The notes under the pieces are model-generated. The model worked only from the letters and a program-made list of their open reading frames with translations, was not told the origin of the DNA and searched no databases. Below, piece by piece: positions 1 to 5,490 of a stretch of DNA of 5,989 nucleotides (position 1 is its first letter; each line of letters begins with the position of its first letter). The stretch lies in the NCBI GenBank assembly GCA_900751035.1, contig CAADSF010000233.1, forward strand, positions 1 to 5,989, read 5' to 3'. The position numbers and the translations under genes were made by a program. This DNA comes from an uncultured Oscillospiraceae bacterium (GTDB lineage Bacteria > Bacillota > Clostridia > Oscillospirales > Oscillospiraceae).

Positions 1-47
1 CCCTCGGCGTAACAACCGTGCGGGTTCGAGCCCCGCCACCGGCACCA
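1..47 (+). tRNA. tRNA-Leu, 3' part (5' end outside window)
   Basis: A complete T arm is visible: stem GCGGG (20-24) pairs with CCCGC (32-36) around the loop TTCGAGC (25-31). The acceptor 3' strand CACCGGC (37-43) follows, then discriminator A44 and an encoded CCA (45-47). The bases before the T arm fit a long variable arm (CGG at 5-7 pairing with CCG at 16-18), which marks a class II tRNA (Leu, Ser or some Tyr). The acceptor implies a 5' end GCCGGTG, and with discriminator A this is typical of leucine. The anticodon lies outside the window, so the isoacceptor cannot be read. The Leu assignment is inference from acceptor and variable arm. Confidence 0.85.
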
Positions 48-56
48 CTCAGAAAT

Positions 57-120
57 GACCTTTGTATGTCAGATGGCCGCGCAAGCGCACCCATCTCGAC
101 AGCAAAGGTCTTTCTTCGTT
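57..120 (+). terminator. Structured tRNA trailer, probable terminator
   Basis: GACCTTTG (57-64) pairs perfectly with CAAAGGTC (103-110). Inside it, GTCAGATGG (68-76) pairs with CCATCT (91-96) and GAC (98-100) around a single bulged C97. At the tip, CGC (78-80) pairs with GCG (85-87) around GCAA, a GNRA tetraloop in plus-strand RNA. The T-rich run TTTCTTCGTT (111-120) follows. Position just after the tRNA, plus-strand fold quality and T-rich tail suggest an intrinsic terminator or processed trailer. The arm is longer than a usual terminator and the T tract is interrupted, so another RNA role is possible. Confidence 0.55.
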
Positions 121-380
121 CAACCCCGTGACCGCTTCGCTGGGTCACGGGGTTGTGCCCTAAACTTGACAGTTTGATTCACGACGACTTTTTATGCTTC
201 GCATGAAAAGTCATCTCTCACCCGCTCCGTCGCTCCTCCTCGCAAAACGCAATCGCTTTCGCTGGATTGCGTTTTTGTCTTTCTGCGGCGCGCATCCCCC
301 GCCTTACGGCGAGGATCGATGCCAGACGGGGGCTTTCTTCGTTTCCGAATTGCAAACACTCCGTTGGTTTGCAATTCGGA
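121..380. repeat. Array of strong inverted repeats (hairpin cluster)
   Basis: This gene-free stretch contains successive hairpins: 121-133 with 143-155 (13 bp, perfect); 162-166 with 171-175 (5 bp); 186-197 with 201-212 (12 positions, one T-G); 244-254 with 265-275 (11 bp, perfect); 294-303 with 308-316 (imperfect); 344-357 with 367-380 (14 bp, perfect). Three tips contain GCTTCGC (134-140, 196-202) or GCTTTCGC (255-262), which read GCGAAGC and GCGAAAGC on the minus strand. The hairpin at 300-311 has a GTAA GNRA loop on the minus strand. No T tract follows most of them, so they are not a row of ordinary terminators. I recognise no named element; a dispersed intergenic repeat or a structured RNA/ssDNA element would fit. 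Confidence 0.6.
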
Positions 381-462
381 GAGCTCGTTTGAAGAATATT
401 TTTCATGCAGGGTGGCAGCATAATAGTAAAGCCGGGTCTGCGCGGCAGCGCTCTTCTTCTTG

Positions 463-624
463 AGTAACCGCTGATTCAATCGTCTGCGGTTGTCAGCGGA
501 CCTTTTGCCCCAACTGTGCAGTTTGAAAAACTTGAAATACATACAGTATTCCTGCGTTTTTCAAACTTTCATTTGGAACAAAATCTCTCGCCGACAACTC
601 TTGCCGATTCAATCAGCGGTTACT
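463..624. repeat. 162-bp near-symmetrical fold-back inverted repeat
   Basis: The two arms (about 463-540 and 546-624) align as reverse complements without gaps over three blocks. Block one is 463-482 against 605-624, matching 19 of 20. Block two is 489-494 against 593-598, 6 of 6. Block three is 520-531 against 556-567, 12 of 12. Distances between blocks are equal in both arms (6 and 25 bases), although those spacers have diverged. AATAC (536-540) and GTATT (546-550) close the centre. The outer ends read AGTAACCGCTGATT inward from both sides and are flanked by TG on each side, a weak hint of a 2-bp target duplication. The form is that of a MITE-like or non-autonomous element, or a large structured leader. 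There is no transposase inside. The right end lies 2 bases before the AAAGGA of the malic enzyme gene. Confidence 0.65.
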
Positions 625-638
625 TGAAAGGACACACT

Positions 639-1811
639 ATGGACTACGCAAAGGAATCCCTTCGCCTGCACAGCGAATGGAAGGGAAAAATCGAGATCAG
701 CACCAGAGTTCCGGTCGCGACGAAGGATGATCTGTCGCTCGCCTACACGCCGGGCGTTGCCCAGCCGTGCCTCGAAATTCAGAAGGAGCCCAACAAAAGC
801 TACGAGCTGACCCGCCGCTGGAATTTATGCGCCGTCATTACCGACGGCTCCGCCGTTCTCGGCCTCGGCGATATCGGCCCGGAGGCCGGTATGCCGGTCA
901 TGGAGGGCAAATGCGTGCTCTTCAAGGCGTTCGGTGACGTCGACGCGTTCCCGCTGTGCGTGAAGACGCACGACGTAGACGAATTCGTCAATACCATCGC
1001 ACTGATCTCCGGCTCGTTCGGCGGCATCAATCTCGAAGACATCTCCGCCCCGCGCTGCTTTGAGATTGAGCGCAAACTGAAAGAAAAATGCAATATCCCC
1101 ATCTTCCACGACGACCAGCACGGCACTGCTGTCATCACCCTCGCGGGCCTGACCAACGCGCTGAAGGTCGTCGGCAAGAAGAAGGAGGACGTGAAAATCG
1201 TCACCTCCGGCGCAGGCGCGGCAGCGATTGCGATCGTGAAGCTGCTCCTGTCCGCAGGCTTCAAAAATGTGACCATGTGCGACCGCAAGGGCGCAATTTA
1301 CAAGGGCCGGGACGGCCTCAACTGGCTCAAGGAAGAGATGGCGGAGGTCACGAATCTGGAGCATAAGGCCGGAAGCCTTGCCGACATGCTCGTCGGCGCG
1401 GACGTGTTCATCGGCGTCTCCGCGCCCGGAACCGTTACCACCGAGATGGTCAGGACCATGAACAAGGACGCCATCGTCTTCGCCTGCGCGAACCCGACGC
1501 CGGAGATCTTCCCGGAGGACGCGAAGGCGGGCGGCGCGAGGATCGTCTCGACGGGCCGGAGCGACTATCCGAACCAGATCAACAACGTTCTCGCCTTCCC
1601 CGGCATCTTCCGCGGCGCATTTGACGTGCGTGCGCGGGAGATCAACGAGGAAATGAAGCTCGCCGCCGCGCACGCACTCGCAGCGCTCATTCCTGACGAC
1701 GAGCTCTCGGAGGATTCTATCATCCCCAAAGCCTTCGACCGCCGCGTCGGCCCGGCTGTTGCCAAGGCCGTTGCCGAAGCTGCAAGACGAACCGGTGCGG
1801 CAAGAATCTGA
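639..1811 (+). CDS. Malic enzyme, short form (NAD(P)-dependent)
   Basis: Catalyses oxidative decarboxylation of (S)-malate to pyruvate and CO2 with reduction of NAD(P), in the cytoplasm. The 390-residue protein has the usual length of the short bacterial form (YtsJ-like) without the phosphotransacetylase-like tail of E. coli MaeB. Visible motifs: YTPGVAQPC (36-44, family tyrosine Y36); ITDGSAVLGLGDIGPEAG (67-84); MEGK with the catalytic lysine K91; metal ligands E133-D134 in LEDI and D159 in FHDDQHGT (156-163); Rossmann dinucleotide loop GAGAAA (191-196); TGRSDYPNQINNVLAFPG (305-322). I chose ATG 639 because AAAGGA (627-632) lies 6 bases upstream and homologues begin near this point. An in-frame ATG at 516 would translate the fold-back repeat and has no ribosome binding site. 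Cofactor preference cannot be read safely. No neighbour shares its strand; no clear promoter was found in the hairpin-rich leader. Confidence 0.95.
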   Translation: MDYAKESLRLHSEWKGKIEISTRVPVATKDDLSLAYTPGVAQPCLEIQKEPNKSYELTRRWNLCAVITDGSAVLGLGDIGPEAGMPVMEGKCVLFKAFGDVDAFPLCVKTHDVDEFVNTIALISGSFGGINLEDISAPRCFEIERKLKEKCNIPIFHDDQHGTAVITLAGLTNALKVVGKKKEDVKIVTSGAGAAAIAIVKLLLSAGFKNVTMCDRKGAIYKGRDGLNWLKEEMAEVTNLEHKAGSLADMLVGADVFIGVSAPGTVTTEMVRTMNKDAIVFACANPTPEIFPEDAKAGGARIVSTGRSDYPNQINNVLAFPGIFRGAFDVRAREINEEMKLAAAHALAALIPDDELSEDSIIPKAFDRRVGPAVAKAVAEAARRTGAARI

Positions 1812-1829
1812 AGCACGGTGCCGCCGCAG

Positions 1830-1868
1830 AAAAAGGAACCGCCGCTGCTCCAAATGGAGCAGCGGCGG
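1830..1868 (-). terminator. Terminator of the HPr-like gene, shared convergent hairpin
   Basis: A perfect 13-bp GC-rich stem joins 1839-1851 and 1856-1868 around loop AAAT. Read on the minus strand it begins 21 bases after the stop codon of the small gene at 1890 and is followed by TTCCTTTTT. On the plus strand it follows the malic enzyme stop by 27 bases but has no T tract, so it should end plus-strand transcripts less well, perhaps acting as a 3' stabilising hairpin. Confidence 0.8.
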
Positions 1869-1889
1869 CGCTATGTCTGAAAGCTGCGG

Positions 1890-2141
1890 TCACGCGTTTG
1901 CATTTTCCTTATCCAGCTCGGCGAGGAAGCTGATCAGCCGGGCCTCGTCCTCGCGGCGGTCGGCAAACAGTTCGAGGTTGTCGCCCTGTTCGCTCAGAAG
2001 CTGGCCGAGCGCAATGTACTCGCTCAACGCGCTCTTGAGATTGAACACGTCGCCGTCCTGGCTCTTGAGGTACACGTCGCCGGTGCAGGTGTGGATGACC
2101 TTGCGGAATTCTTCAACTTCTTTGATGTTCTTGAGTTTCAT
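1890..2141 (-). CDS. Small HPr-like protein lacking the phospho-histidine
   Basis: An 83-residue cytoplasmic protein beginning MKLKNIKEVEEF. The central part, GDVYLKSQDGDVFNLKSALS followed by EYIALGQLLSEQGDNLELFA, resembles the second half of HPr: a strand, the S46-like region in NLKSALS, a helix, then a strand and a final helix. The N-terminal HPr active-site motif (GLHTRPA with the phosphorylated histidine) is absent, so phosphotransfer is not expected. Similar short clostridial proteins are often labelled as HPr-family or, misleadingly, as polyA polymerase. Start choice: GGGAG (minus strand, 2155-2151) is only about 2 bases from ATG 2147 but about 8-9 bases from ATG 2141, so I prefer 2141. 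A good promoter and a terminator flank it, giving a single-gene unit. Fold assignment is by eye and its role is unknown. Confidence 0.8.
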   Translation of the reverse strand: MKLKNIKEVEEFRKVIHTCTGDVYLKSQDGDVFNLKSALSEYIALGQLLSEQGDNLELFADRREDEARLISFLAELDKENANA

Positions 2142-2190
2142 GTTCATTGCCTCCCATGCAATTTTTTCTTTGACTTTCGATTACAGCTGC

Positions 2191-2219
2191 AGTATACGCG
2201 CTGGGGAAGGAAAATTCAA
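2191..2219 (-). promoter_or_regulatory. Sigma-70-like promoter of the HPr-like gene
   Basis: On the minus strand, TTGAAT (2219-2214) and TATACT (2196-2191) are separated by 17 bases. Transcription would start near 2184 and give a leader of about 43 bases before ATG 2141, containing the GGGAG ribosome binding site. It lies just after the terminator of the upstream gene, which supports independent transcription. Confidence 0.7.
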
Positions 2220-2232
2220 GGGGTGGTTTGAA

Positions 2233-2267
2233 CAAAACGCACAAAATAATATGCTTTATTTTGTGCG
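2233..2267 (-). terminator. Terminator overlapping the stop codon of the membrane-protein gene
   Basis: A perfect 12-bp stem pairs 2238-2249 with 2256-2267 around a 6-base loop. On the minus strand it is followed by TTTTG (2237-2233). The stop codon TAA (2258-2256) of the gene ending here forms the loop-side end of the first stem strand, so the last codons of the gene are part of the terminator. The stem is AT-rich in its inner half, which is unusual beside the GC-rich terminators elsewhere in the window. Confidence 0.75.
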
Positions 2268-2756
2268 ATACGCCGGATAATAGGTATACAGCCGCGTCAG
2301 CGCAGCGCTGCGGCTGCCAGCGCCGGGCGCAAGGAAGCGCACGCCGGCTTCCGCGTCCTGACTGCCCTGCAGCACGAGCAGAAGCGCGTCCATATCCTTT
2401 CCGGCAGAAAAGCCGATGGGCGCATCATCAGGCAGGCCGTGCCATACGCCGTCCTCGCGCGTGAGCGTCAGCGTATACGGCTCCTCCATGCCGTCAAGAC
2501 CGGAGATCGTCAGCGTCCCGTGGAACAGGTTGCTGTGCAGCATACTTTCTGTCAGCGTGCCGGTGAGCGTGAGCGTATGCGTCTGCGCAAACGCCTCGTC
2601 GTCCAGCGCGTATTCCGTGACGGTCTGAGAAAGCTCGACCACCGTCTGCGTCGGCACCACGACCAGCACCACAAGATTCAAAATCAGCACCACGACCGCA
2701 ATGCCAAACACCGCTGTGCGGTGACGGGCAAACCAGTTCTTATTTTCCTCTCCCAT
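2256..2756 (-). CDS. Hypothetical single-pass membrane protein
   Basis: Not recognised. The 166-residue product has a charged N-terminus (MGEENKNWFARHR), one hydrophobic segment at about 14-34 rich in Val, Ile and Leu, and an outside domain of about 130 residues. The positive RHR before the segment predicts a signal anchor with the C-terminus outside. The outside part has alternating Thr/Leu runs (HTLTLTGTLTES, 60-71; PYTLTLTRED, 93-102), suggesting beta strands, and ends in a Tyr-rich tail (TRLYTYYPAYRTK). There is no lipobox or catalytic motif. Start: GGAGA (2770-2766) is 9 bases from ATG 2756, whereas ATG 2765, which would add MRP, directly abuts it. It has its own promoter and terminator. 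A role at the cell envelope is inference. Confidence 0.75.
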   Translation of the reverse strand: MGEENKNWFARHRTAVFGIAVVVLILNLVVLVVVPTQTVVELSQTVTEYALDDEAFAQTHTLTLTGTLTESMLHSNLFHGTLTISGLDGMEEPYTLTLTREDGVWHGLPDDAPIGFSAGKDMDALLLVLQGSQDAEAGVRFLAPGAGSRSAALTRLYTYYPAYRTK

Positions 2757-2800
2757 AGGGCGCATTCTCCATTCTTCACAGATTCTTCAGATTTGAAGCC

Positions 2801-2828
2801 TTGAAATAGTTACAATTTAGTGTATAAT
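2801..2828 (+). promoter_or_regulatory. Sigma-70-like promoter, plus strand, no gene downstream
   Basis: TTGAAA (2801-2806) and a consensus TATAAT (2823-2828) are 16 bases apart. Predicted transcription start is near 2835. No protein gene follows on this strand; a strong terminator stands at 2923-2957. The -10 overlaps the -10 of a minus-strand promoter (TATTAT, 2829-2824). Confidence 0.65.
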
Positions 2829-2853
2829 AAATTACAGATTGATATTTAATCAA
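2824..2853 (-). promoter_or_regulatory. Promoter of the membrane-protein gene
   Basis: On the minus strand, TTGATT (2853-2848) and TATTAT (2829-2824) are 18 bases apart. Transcription would start near 2817 and leave a leader of about 60 bases to ATG 2756. The -35 lies in the imperfect palindrome TTGAT-ATTTA-ATCAA (2839-2853), which could be an operator or an RNA hairpin. The AT-rich symmetry means one of the two overlapping promoters could be fortuitous. Confidence 0.5.
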
Positions 2854-2957
2854 CATCCCACACCGGAAGGAGCGGATGCCATGACCGCATAACCGACCGT
2901 TTTTACACAAACAACCACATTCAAAAGGGCGCCGCGGGAACCCGCAGCGCCCTTTTT
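2835..2957 (+). ncRNA. Candidate small RNA of about 120 nt
   Basis: This interval runs from the predicted start of the plus-strand promoter to the end of a strong T-tailed terminator. It has no open frame longer than a few codons from a ribosome binding site. A possible 5' hairpin is TTGAT (2839-2843) with ATCAA (2849-2853). AAGGAG (2867-2872) stands 8 bases before a four-codon frame, ATG ACC GCA TAA (2881-2892), and GCGG (2872-2875) can pair with CCGC (2885-2888). A single-stranded A/C-rich stretch (about 2905-2922) precedes the terminator. I recognise no known RNA family. The terminator may instead serve mainly the minus-strand lipoprotein gene. Confidence 0.4.
2923..2957. terminator. Bidirectional intrinsic terminator
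   Basis: AAAAGGGCGC (2923-2932) pairs with GCGCCCTTTT (2947-2956). After a C-A mismatch, GCGG (2934-2937) pairs with CCGC (2942-2945) around GAAC. T tracts lie on both strands (TTTTT at 2953-2957 on plus; TTTT from 2926-2923 on minus). On the minus strand it starts about 50 bases after the stop of the lipoprotein gene at 3006; on the plus strand it would end the small-RNA candidate. Confidence 0.85.
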
Positions 2958-3005
2958 GATTATACAGGAATCCTCCGAAAACCGCAAGCGTTCAGACACA
3001 CAGAT

Positions 3006-4298
3006 TTATCCGGCGTAGGGAACCAGCTCGAAATATTCCAGCTCCGACTTGCCGTCAATATACCACTGCCAGTCCCCGGCGGGCTGCTCGACCGCAATGC
3101 GGCCGGTCACGCCGTCGCTCGTGATTACATCGACGAAGCTCTTGCCGTCCGTTCCCGTGACCTGCAGGACCGTGCCGGGTTCAAAGACGGACTCCGTGCC
3201 GTCGTCCAGCGTAACGGGGATATCTCGCACAACGGACAGACGGGAATAGCTCGTGTTTGCCGGGACGATCTGCCACGCGTCGCCCAGCGGCGTCAGCACA
3301 CCGTCGTGCAGGGCGTAGGCGCGGATAGCGCTGTAGGAGCCGAGCACATTCTGCGTGCTCTCAAGCTGGAGACTGTTATCAGAGACGCCGATAACCGCGG
3401 CCTCCAAAAAAATCTGCTCCTCAAACGGAACCAGCTCCGGCGTCCCGGTCTTCAGCGACCACACGTTCAGCACATACTGATCCCCATTCATATTGCCGTT
3501 GAAATAGACCTCCGGATAGCCGTCCGCGTCCAGATCGGCCAGCCAGATATGTGCGTTGAAGCTGGCAGGATAGGAAACGTCCGGCTCTACAAAGCCGGTG
3601 TCGAACACATCCGTGCCCTTCTGGATACGCAGCACGAACGACTGCTGATCATACTGGTCCCAGATACGCAGCAGCTGCACCGTCTCCGCCGTGCCGCAGC
3701 CGTCCAGATCCGCCTCGCCGCTGCGGACGATCTCGGTGCGGATGCTCTGGAAGCCGTAGAGCGTGATGCCGTCATAGGGGATCTCAGCCGGGACCGGATC
3801 CTGCGCGGGAAGCTCGGCCGGGGCAAACGGCTGCACCTCCGGCTCAACCGGAGCAGGCTCGACCGGCTGCGGTTCCGTGACCGTCTCCGCGTCCTTGACC
3901 GGCTCCTCCGTCTGGACGACGCGGATGGCGACGGCCAGTACCTGCGGCGGGTCCGTCTCGGCGACGCCGCCGAGATATGTGATATCTACCTGAAGCGCCT
4001 GTGTCAGCTCAGACACAGAGATGGGCCAGCCGTCCGCACCGGTGGGGACAAGCCCGTCGGCCAGCGTGACCGTGACCGCATCCGCAGAGCCGAACGCCGA
4101 ATCCTCGTCCGCAGGGCGGACTGTCAGCGTATCGGCGCCGGATGAAAGAATATCGGCAGTAAACGTCGTGACGTGTACCTCGGCAGGCGCTTCCGGCTCC
4201 GAATCTGCCTGTACAGGCTCCTCCGGGAGCGGCTTTGCGCAGCTGCACAGCAGCGTAAGCGCCAGCGCCGCGGCCAGCACGAGAATCAGCTTTTTCAT
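3006..4298 (-). CDS. Multidomain surface lipoprotein (FG-GAP/VCBS-like and SH3-like)
   Basis: A 430-residue predicted lipoprotein of unknown role. The signal peptide (1-19) ends in the lipobox LCSC with lipid-modified C20. In order: an acidic, Pro/Glu-rich spacer (21-40); a small beta domain (about 41-130, VHVTTFTADILSS to VAIRVVQ); a Pro/Glu linker (131-172) suited to crossing the wall; a domain with two DxDxxG-type loops, EADLDGCG (195-202) and LADLDADGYPE (253-263), as in calcium-binding FG-GAP/VCBS blades; and a C-terminal SH3-like barrel (about 359-405, PVTLDDGTESVFEPGTVLQV and the following strands), a common wall-binding fold. AAGGAGGAA (minus strand, 4309-4301) sets the start at 4298. 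It has its own promoter and terminator. A cell-wall or ligand-sensing role is inference; no enzyme motif is visible. Domain names are by eye. Confidence 0.85.
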   Translation of the reverse strand: MKKLILVLAAALALTLLCSCAKPLPEEPVQADSEPEAPAEVHVTTFTADILSSGADTLTVRPADEDSAFGSADAVTVTLADGLVPTGADGWPISVSELTQALQVDITYLGGVAETDPPQVLAVAIRVVQTEEPVKDAETVTEPQPVEPAPVEPEVQPFAPAELPAQDPVPAEIPYDGITLYGFQSIRTEIVRSGEADLDGCGTAETVQLLRIWDQYDQQSFVLRIQKGTDVFDTGFVEPDVSYPASFNAHIWLADLDADGYPEVYFNGNMNGDQYVLNVWSLKTGTPELVPFEEQIFLEAAVIGVSDNSLQLESTQNVLGSYSAIRAYALHDGVLTPLGDAWQIVPANTSYSRLSVVRDIPVTLDDGTESVFEPGTVLQVTGTDGKSFVDVITSDGVTGRIAVEQPAGDWQWYIDGKSELEYFELVPYAG

Positions 4299-4342
4299 AG
4301 TTCCTCCTTCTGGGCTGCAGCGTATTGTATCCCAGCATCACC

Positions 4343-4371
4343 ATAATAGCGGATTCTGCTGCATTCGTCAA
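4343..4371 (-). promoter_or_regulatory. Sigma-70-like promoter of the lipoprotein gene
   Basis: On the minus strand, TTGACG (4371-4366) and TATTAT (4348-4343) are 17 bases apart, one of the best promoters in the window. The predicted start near 4336 leaves a leader of about 38 bases ending in a strong AGGAGG site. The interval from here to the metQ terminator (about 4372-4500) is AT-rich and shows no further feature I can support. Confidence 0.75.
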
Positions 4372-4500
4372 TGGACAGTTTTGCTTATTTTGAATATGTT
4401 TTGCCCGTTTCCTCCATCAAAATGCGCTCTTTTGGTGATTATGTGAACTTGCGGAAACGATTTGTAATTTTTAGGGAACAACTGCTTCGCCGCTCCAGCC

Positions 4501-4534
4501 AAAACCGCCCGGCTCCGATTTCGGAGCCGGGCGG
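4501..4534 (-). terminator. Terminator of the methionine uptake operon
   Basis: A perfect GC-rich stem of 13 bp (4505-4517 with 4522-4534) closes around ATTT. On the minus strand it begins 17 bases after the metQ stop and is followed by TTTT (4504-4501). The tract is short but the stem is very stable. It marks the end of the metI-metQ transcript. Confidence 0.8.
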
Positions 4535-4551
4535 CAATGCGATATCACGAA

Positions 4552-5427
4552 TCAGAAGATCGCAACAACAGCGCCGTTGTAGGTCTTTTCGATGTATTCC
4601 TTCACAGCGTCGGACTGGAGCGCCTTGACAAGCGCCTGAATCTTGGCGCTGCTCTCTTCGCCTGCGCGGCAGGCAATGATGTTGGCGTAGGTCTGGGCCG
4701 CGTCGCCGGAAGCATCTTCGATGGCAAGCGCATCAGAGGCATGGAGCCCTGCCTGCAGCGCATAGTTGCCGTTGATAACGGCGACCGTGCCGGGGTTGGA
4801 GTTCGCCAGCTGCGCGGGGACGGTATCGGCCTGCAGCGGCTGCACGTCATGGCCCTTCGCGTCGACGATGTCCAGCGTGGTCACGCCCTTTTCGGCGGAA
4901 GCATCGGCAGGCAGCTCAATGAGGCCCTCCTGCGCCAGCAGGAGCAGCGCGCGCGTCTCGTTGGAGTCGTCAGCGGGAATCAGGATGGTCGCGTCAGCGG
5001 CGATGTCCGCAACAGAGGCAATGCCATTGCCATACAGGCCGAACGGCTCATAGTGAATCTTGGCGGCAGAGACGAGGTCCGTACCGTTGGAGGCGTTGAA
5101 GCTGTTCAGATACGGGGTGTGCTGGAAGTAGTTCGCGTCCAGAGAGCCGTCAGCCAGAGACTGGTTCGGCAGCACATAGTCGTCGTAGATCACAATCTGG
5201 AGGTCATAGCCCTCGGCAGCCAGGGTATCCTTGACCTGCTCAAGAATCTCAGCGTGCGGAGTGGAGGAAGCGCCGACCTTCAGCGTTTCGAGCTTGCCGT
5301 CGGTGGAAGCGGCGGCATCGGTGGAAGCAGTGTTGTCGTTGGAAGCAGTTTCGCTCTTGGAAGCGCAGCCGGCAAGCGCGGCGACGAGCAGCAGAGCGGA
5401 AAGAACGATTGCAAGTACCTTTTTCAT
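4552..5427 (-). CDS. metQ: Methionine ABC transporter substrate-binding lipoprotein MetQ
   Basis: The extracellular binding protein that delivers methionine to the MetNI ABC importer; it belongs to the NlpA/Lipoprotein_9 family. The 291 residues have a signal peptide ending in lipobox LAGC, with lipid-modified C21. A low-complexity linker (22-46, Ala/Ser/Thr/Asp, from repeated GCTTCCA-type codons) follows, then the binding domain. Family motifs: KVGASSTPHAEIL (50-62); LADGSLDANYFQHTPYL (91-107), the hallmark stretch of the family; KIHYEPFGLYG (123-133); IPADDSNETRALLLL (150-164); NPGTVAVINGNYALQAGL (211-228). The start is set by AGGAGA (5440-5435), 7 bases from ATG 5427. It lies downstream of metI and ends at a terminator. 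Related members can bind other amino acids, so D- or L-methionine specificity is inferred from the family and from metI. Confidence 0.95.
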   Translation of the reverse strand: MKKVLAIVLSALLLVAALAGCASKSETASNDNTASTDAAASTDGKLETLKVGASSTPHAEILEQVKDTLAAEGYDLQIVIYDDYVLPNQSLADGSLDANYFQHTPYLNSFNASNGTDLVSAAKIHYEPFGLYGNGIASVADIAADATILIPADDSNETRALLLLAQEGLIELPADASAEKGVTTLDIVDAKGHDVQPLQADTVPAQLANSNPGTVAVINGNYALQAGLHASDALAIEDASGDAAQTYANIIACRAGEESSAKIQALVKALQSDAVKEYIEKTYNGAVVAIF

Positions 5428-5490
5428 GATAAAATCTCCTTTATAAAGTTTGAGAAAATCGGTTTGTTTCTGGCATACGGACGGCTTCGG

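Noticed and set aside
1..47. tRNA 3' end as an integration site for a mobile island.
   Set aside because: No copy of the tRNA end, integrase or other mobility gene is visible in the window; downstream genes look like ordinary chromosomal genes.
166..195. A perfect TTGACA (166-171) as a possible -35 for malic enzyme transcription.
   Set aside because: The best -10 at 17-18 bases is TTTTAT, only 4 of 6, and TTGACA itself lies in the small hairpin 162-175. It remains possible but is too weak to list.
192..542. A 116-codon minus-strand ORF across the hairpin region.
   Set aside because: It is basic and low in protein-like pattern, overlaps nearly all the inverted repeats, and no good ribosome binding site was seen before its start. 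It looks like an open frame through structured repeat DNA.
825..1853. Long minus-strand ORF opposite the malic enzyme gene.
   Set aside because: It is a GC-rich shadow frame of a clearly conserved enzyme, with no motif of its own.
2959..2987. Minus-strand TATAAT (2964-2959) with TTGCGG 17 bases upstream.
   Set aside because: The -35 matches at only three positions, and any transcript would run straight into the terminator at 2923-2957.
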